Of a stretch of 64,000 nucleotides of DNA, positions 58,562 through 64,000 are shown piece by piece (position 1 is the first letter of the stretch; each line of letters begins with the position of its first letter). This DNA comes from Akebia trifoliata (Eukaryota > Streptophyta > Magnoliopsida > Ranunculales > Lardizabalaceae): contig CM030717.1 of the NCBI GenBank assembly GCA_017979445.1, forward strand, positions 19,827,288 to 19,891,287, in the 5' to 3' direction. Position numbers and translations under genes: made by a program. The notes beneath the pieces were generated by a model, which was given only the letters and a program-made list of their open reading frames with translations, had not been told where the DNA came from and did no database searches.

Positions 58562-60424
58562 CCATACCACGTATGAGCTTGGTGGTCCCTACTGTACATC
58601 CTAGGATAATATATCACTCCGAATAATATGACGCACTATCCCTTCAGGCATTCACAGACTCTGTAACAACTCACAAAATAACTACATATATATATATATA
58701 TATATTATTTTCATTTGAAAATAAAAGAGAAATTAACAATATAAGGTTGATAATGGATATCCAGTTTTCTACCATGCAACTGTGGTCAGCTGGCCTAAAA
58801 TAAATAACGGAACGGACACGTAAACAGCACCTCGCACTAACAGAAAGTAAATAAACATGCAACCAGTAACATTATCCCTGGATATCCATTCGCCAACTTA
58901 CACACAACACAACAATGTAAAATACAGACATTACCCCTCGGGTGTAACTCTGACATTTTATCGTTTCATACCATTTTTTCTATTTTTTTATCGTTTTCAA
59001 TCTTCCAAACAAAATATCCACTTTCTGATATTTATCAACTCAATTTGAGTTCATTGAATATTAAATCATTATTTTTTTTCTAATTATGAAAATCATTTTC
59101 ATCAATAATATTGAAAAAGTACAACACTTAAATCAAAACGGGGTCCGAGCGGTGCACAGGACTCAACTGACAGAAATAGCCCGTTGAAATATCCTACCCA
59201 TGTATAATTCGTAAAAAAATGCAATTAAACATATCAAATATGCAAGTTCTGGCGTGAATTTGAAAGAACCGATTGAATTCTATATTTTTAGAAACTTACT
59301 ATAAATTTTTAATAAAATCTTAAATGCAATTTTCATAATCTACGATTACTAATAGAAATTGAGAGTTCCTTATAAATCTCTAGGAGACGGAATTGTAGCA
59401 TGTGCACAAAAATCGAGGTGACTCGTCCTTCAAGGCGGCTGATTTTCGAAATTGGCCTAGTGATTTCGAAGATCTCGTGATTTCGAAGATCTCGATGTCG
59501 TCATCATTTCTCTCTTCTGCGACGGAGGACGGTTTGACCTCGAAACGGATGAAATCCGAGGTCGAAGTTACATAACCCCCATATATATATACGATTGTTT
59601 TTTGATGATACGGGGTAAAAAAGATGAGAAAATGAAAGGAATTTGAGTGGGTTTTGTAGAGAATGAGGCTGCGAACGTTTCTCCTTTCTACGTCGGACAT
59701 TGATGGTGAACGATTTGCCACAAATCGAAGTTGGAAGATTGGGAGAAAAATAAATTGAAAAAAAAAAAAAAAACGTGGCTGGTTTTTTACTAAATGGGAA
59801 GATGAATAGTGAAAAAAAAATTAAGAATTTATTTATATAAATTCTGGGGACGAAATTGGTATTTTGCCTATTGTTTCAATCGATGATAACTTGACCATCC
59901 AGACTCCAAAACTGACAAATGAATATTCTATCTTATCTAATATTTCATTCTTGATCTAATGGTATGGTCAATTTCTACAAATTCTATCTCTAACAAAAAT
60001 TTACATTTTTGGCCTGAGGTGACCCTTAAAATTGACGTCGTTTTCGTTTTTGACGATAATTCGACTTTCTATGTTCCAAAAATGACAAATAAATAGTCCA
60101 TGTTCAATAATTTTCCTTACGAATCCAATGGTATAATCGAATCTTAATAATTCTTGCTCTAACAAAATGTTACTATTTTAGTATGGTCCATTTCGGTAAT
60201 CGAGGATTTTGTAACTTTTCTGTTCGGACTCGCATTTGACCATGCTTGCAGGCTAAAGTATATTTTTTGATCATTTTGAATCCAATGGTGTGATCAGATT
60301 TTCTTAAAAATGATCTAAAAACAAGGTCCTACAGTTTTATCCTAAGTCCCACTTTTATAATTTTTTCAAAATTCCACTATTTATTTTTTTCTCGAGATAC
60401 GAATCAAAAATTCGGGGTTTTACA
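58562..60424 (-). mobile_element. Chromovirus LTR, 5' part, split by element C
   Basis: Continuation of 45981-47110. It ends at 60424; on the minus strand this is TGTAAAACCCCGAA. The sequence beyond is a copia gene fragment, so the LTR was inserted into copia DNA on this side. A 113-codon frame at 59380-59721 (minus) lies in the LTR and has no known domain. Confidence 0.9.
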
Positions 60425-61150
60425 AATCTCTTTATCCTAATTCTAAAGATGTGTCTCAGATACTTATATGATAAGATGGAGGAATTTTTATTTATCAAGC
60501 CAAAATTTAAGCCATTATTCGAACGCAAGGAAACTAAAGACTGGACATAATCAAAATTTAAATTAATTTTATATAAATCGTCAATTAAAATCCTAGATCT
60601 AACTAAAATTGAATGTAAAAATAATTTTAACTATCTCCATTCAAAAGAAATTGAAGAACCTAAATTATCTAATCTAGATAACGAAATCAAATTCTTAGAT
60701 ATGGTAGGAACATAAAAAGTACTCTCTAGATTCATTTGATAACCAGTCTACAATACTAAGTGATAGGTTCTTACAACAAGTATTTGCACTCCGAGACAGT
60801 GTTCCATGAAGATAGACCTTTCACTTTGTATTGACTTCCGTCTTGATTGAATCCCTGTATTGAATTTGTAATATAACATGTGATTCTAGAGTCAATCCAC
60901 CACGTATTAGAAGGTACTTCACTTAAGTTTGATTCATATATAAATGAAAAAAACCAAACTTTTTTTTTAACCAACTTCTGTGTTTTGTGCAATTTTTTTT
61001 ATATGTCCAACTTTGCTACAAAGTAGCACTTGACACCATTGTTGTTCTTCCTTTCAGACTGATTTGCATTCTCAAGCACTTTTTCTTTTCCTGACTTTCT
61101 TCTTTCCATTTGTTCTCCTAGAGTCATCATGAAAGCAGACTGTTTTCCTT
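60425..61150 (-). pseudogene. Ty1/copia gag-protease-pre-integrase remnant
   Basis: On the minus strand, in shifting frames from 61150 down: a lysine-rich gag end and a CCHC-knuckle remnant near 61035-60985. The protease site WWIDSRITCYITNS near 60905-60865 follows (active-site D-S-G changed to D-S-R). Then come STFYVPTISKNLISLSRLD near 60725-60670, a LYKINL phrase near 60575, and a pre-integrase KYLRHI...RIKRFVK that runs into the chromovirus LTR at 60424. The zinc motif would normally be H-x3-GH type, here broken. The order is correct for copia; the rest of pol is missing. Confidence 0.82.
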
Positions 61151-61153
61151 CCT

Positions 61154-61956
61154 ATAACGTCCCCAAATTACTAACTCAAAATCGAATGTCAAATCTCGAG
61201 GTAGTACACGGCACCTCAAAATTTCGACATGATTTCCTCTATTTATGTTATCATTTCAAGGCATTCGAAAACCTGATTAACCAATATACAATAAATCTTG
61301 TATTTATATATGCCAAAAATACAGAAGCAACGGAAGACGGTAAACTTCAAGTAACGTAAAGTTAAATCAGAGTTGCATAAGGAGTAAAATATACAGGTTT
61401 ACAAAAATATATCCTCACTCTAATATGAACCTAACACTCGACTCCAAAATTTATATACATCCTGGACGAAATTGACAATATTAAAGGATGTAGTCCTAAT
61501 ACTCACCGGGCAATGGACTTTGGTCATCGGTCTAACCTACCAAATAATCCTTACTCTTCGGCTTTACGATTGCCTCTTCAACTGTCGATTCTGAAGTTAA
61601 AAAATAGAAGCAAAAGGTGAGTAACAATGGTTACCTAGTAGGTCTACAAACAATTCCTACTAATAACATATCCTAAACATGAACCAGTAAACATATTGAG
61701 TCATTTAATACATGCTAGGTTTTACAAAATAAATTACGAGTAACTGGTATATATAACTAGAGATGAACTACTAAATATTTTAAAAGTTTCATATTACATC
61801 AATCAATAGTACTTAGTATAACATGTTCTTTTTATACAAATCTAATTGACAACATTGAAACAGTAACTATGCTTTTCATTTTTAAATCAAAATAAAACAA
61901 CAGATACATAATACACAATGGTAGAGTAGTAGAATTAGAGAGTTGTGATTCAAGAT
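61154..61956 (-). mobile_element. Chromovirus LTR fragment
   Basis: About 800 bp of the LTR 3' part: TATAACGTCCCC at the left (ancestral TGTGGCGCCCC), CTCGAGGTAGTACACGGCAC, later GAGTTGTGATTCAAG, where it gives way to a minisatellite. Diverged compared with the other copies. Confidence 0.82.
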
Positions 61957-62550
61957 TAAAATTGAAATCTTAATAACATACATTCAAGATCAAAATCGAA
62001 ATCTGAGTTACATATATTAAAGATCTAAATCAAAATCTGAATTACATGCATTCCATATCAAAAACCGAAATTTGAATTTCATGCATTCAAGGTTGGAAAA
62101 TCAAAAATCTAATCTATTGTTTAAGATTGAAAAACTGAAAATCTGAACTATTGTACAAGATCAAAAAAAAAATATATCTAAAACATTTATACATGATTGA
62201 AAATCGAAAATCAAAAATATATATTCATGATTGAAAAATGAAAATCAGAAATTCACGATTGAAAATCGAAAGTCAGAAATAGATATTTATGATTGAAAAA
62301 CTAAAATCAGAAATATACATTCCTTGATTGAAAATCGAAAATCAGAAATATATATTCACGATTGAAAATCAAAAATTAGAAATATATATTCATTGATTGA
62401 AAATTGAAAATCAGAGATATATATTCATGATTGAAAATAAAAAATCAGAGATATATATTTATTGATTGAAAATCGAAAATCAGAAATATATATTCTTGAT
62501 TGAAAATCAAAAATCAGATATATGTTGTTCCAGATTGAAAAACGAAAATC
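61957..62550. repeat. AT-rich minisatellite, about 36-41 bp period
   Basis: Degenerate units such as GATTGAAAATCGAAAATCAG followed by AAATATATATTCAT recur some 14-15 times. The first third (61957-62090) has a variant with CAAAATCGAAATCTGA and a CATACATT-type spacer. Confidence 0.85.
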
Positions 62551-64000
62551 TGATTGATGGAAATCACTATTACATAACTCTATATGTTTGTACGTTTCTC
62601 ACTATCATTCTATTATGTGGTGTAGATCCTCTTTTATAGATGGAAATAGAGGGCCTAGAGTTCTTCTCTTAGTAAGATTCTTATCCATCAAAGTTTCTTA
62701 CTAAACTTTTAAGAATAGTTTCTAATTTCAATGATATTGGGAATCCCTTCCAATATTGACATCTATAATTATAGAATCCGTGTGCAAGTAAATTACTAAA
62801 ACTGTGAGGTCAATGAGCCACATGATATTGAGTTCTAACATATTCAACATCCAAGTATTTTCAATAATTTCATATTTCTACACTACCTCCTATTGCTTTT
62901 CTAGTTGATGGGAAGAAGTAGCCTGGTAGATTTTTTTTCCCCCAATTGGTTGTTCAAAGGAGAGCGTGTATATAAAAGAGATGGAGATAAAATTGAGCTC
63001 TTTCAAAAAATTCTAGATGCAATGTAAGGTATGCATGTAAGAGAGGGAGAGAAAAGATCGAATTCTTTTAAAAAAATCCAATATATAGAGATATTTTAAA
63101 AAATATTTAATCTGGATCACAACAATATATACATACACATATCTCATTATATGGTAAAGATGATGAAAATATTATAGAATTTTTTTTAAATCATTTATTT
63201 AGTGATTATTTCTTTCAATATAATAAAATTTGATAGCATGCAACACAACTTTCAATAACATAAAAACTTGGCTCGAAATATAATTAAATTAAAGGAAAGA
63301 GTCATTAGCAACTAAAGATTTCGGATAAGGATTTGAAGATGTTGATTATAAATTAGATAAAAAAGACAATGAAATTTCAGTAAGAAAATAATTCTCTAAA
63401 GGAAATAAAGGTGTGAATAGTTATTCCAAACAAATTATAAAGTGCAACCCCACCGTAAAGAACTTAAAAAAAAAAAGTGTCAGCTATGTTATTAGTTATC
63501 ATTGTTGCTTGGCTCCATTTACCATGCTAAGGTGCACCACAGCAACAAATTTATAAAAATTTCATATTCGTATTATAAGGAATCTGACTTGAAATTATTG
63601 TGTGGGGTACCTTTGTTTGTAGGGCTTGAGACCAAGTACATAATTAATTGAGTCTCACCATCTCTCTCTTGTATCATAATTAATTGATGTTTAATATAAA
63701 AGTCCCAAGGATTTGATTAGAGATTGTAGACCACAATCAATCTATTATTTATGGATTAGGTCCCACATTTATAAGAGGTGACCATCAAACGTACCACAAT
63801 AATCTAGTGGTTCCATTATGATCACTCGGTCCTTTTCTTGGTTGAGTGAACTGGTGCGGTTGGACAACCACCAATCAGAAGATTTAATTGAACACCAGTA
63901 ATGATCGTACGACTGTAATTTATTGGTGCCACTTTAGATACCGCCTTCCTCTGACCTAACCTTCCCCGGTAGCAAAACTTAAAATACTTTTGACTACGTC
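62551..64000. other. Unassigned AT-rich sequence
   Basis: I see no retroelement domain, LTR match, tRNA or gene. CCTCTTTTATAGATGGAAAT near 62620 resembles a promoter stretch of copia LTRs but is not enough to call one. Confidence 0.4.

Overview
The window is nuclear DNA of a seed plant, probably a flowering plant with a large repeat-rich genome. I recognise no host gene. Almost everything that can be named is LTR-retrotransposon sequence, much of it nested. Three kinds are present: Ty3/gypsy Tat/Ogre-type elements (TGTAGACACCCC LTR starts, a TGGCGACTCCACTGGGGA primer site, archaeal-like RNase H, antisense ORFs), Ty3/gypsy Tekay/Del-type chromoviruses (about 3 kb LTRs reading TGTAAYACCCCG to GGGGCGCCACA), and a piece of a Ty1/copia element.

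Layout. 1-22552: an old, gutted chromovirus (element A, + strand). Its reverse transcriptase is split at 3090/18821 by a Tat-like element on the - strand (element B, 3091-18820). B has 3.45 kb LTRs, a PBS at 15349-15366 and only scraps of gag, RT and INT. One LTR of B is itself interrupted by a solo chromovirus LTR (5187-8635, target duplication AGAAG). 22553-24050: a nearly G-free stretch. 24205-26028: an LTR-like repeat flanked by two copies of a PBS-bearing leader. 26029-28011: a chromovirus LTR (- strand) cut by element D. 28012-45965: element D (+ strand), a Tat-type element with a 5' LTR, PBS, a long non-coding leader, degenerate gag, PR, RT, RH, aRH and INT, a 3' UTR, and two intron-containing antisense genes; its 3' LTR is missing. 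45972-60424: a chromovirus LTR with a PBS stub (- strand), into which element C (47111-58556, target duplication GCGTC) is inserted. C is full length with nearly identical LTRs, but its interior holds only an integrase remnant. 60425-61150: a copia remnant (- strand). 61154-61956: another chromovirus LTR fragment. 61957-62550: an AT-rich minisatellite. 62551-64000: nothing recognised.

The most interesting signal is non-coding. The leaders and 3' UTRs of B, C and D are built of tandem units, and each unit is a small inverted repeat. Several sets keep the loop constant while the stem changes on both sides: TCCGT-loop hairpins at 32590-33195, CCAAG/CTTGG to CCGAG/CTCGG at 55274-56376, and a two-tier hairpin with a 14-base A-rich cap shared by B, C and D. 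A 38-bp hairpin repeat occurs as six units in the leader of D and as six units again 13 kb downstream. This looks like a set of conserved structured RNA (or cruciform) elements. It may help explain how the coding-deficient element C could transpose recently using proteins supplied by a relative. That function is inference; the inverted repeats and paired substitutions are directly visible.
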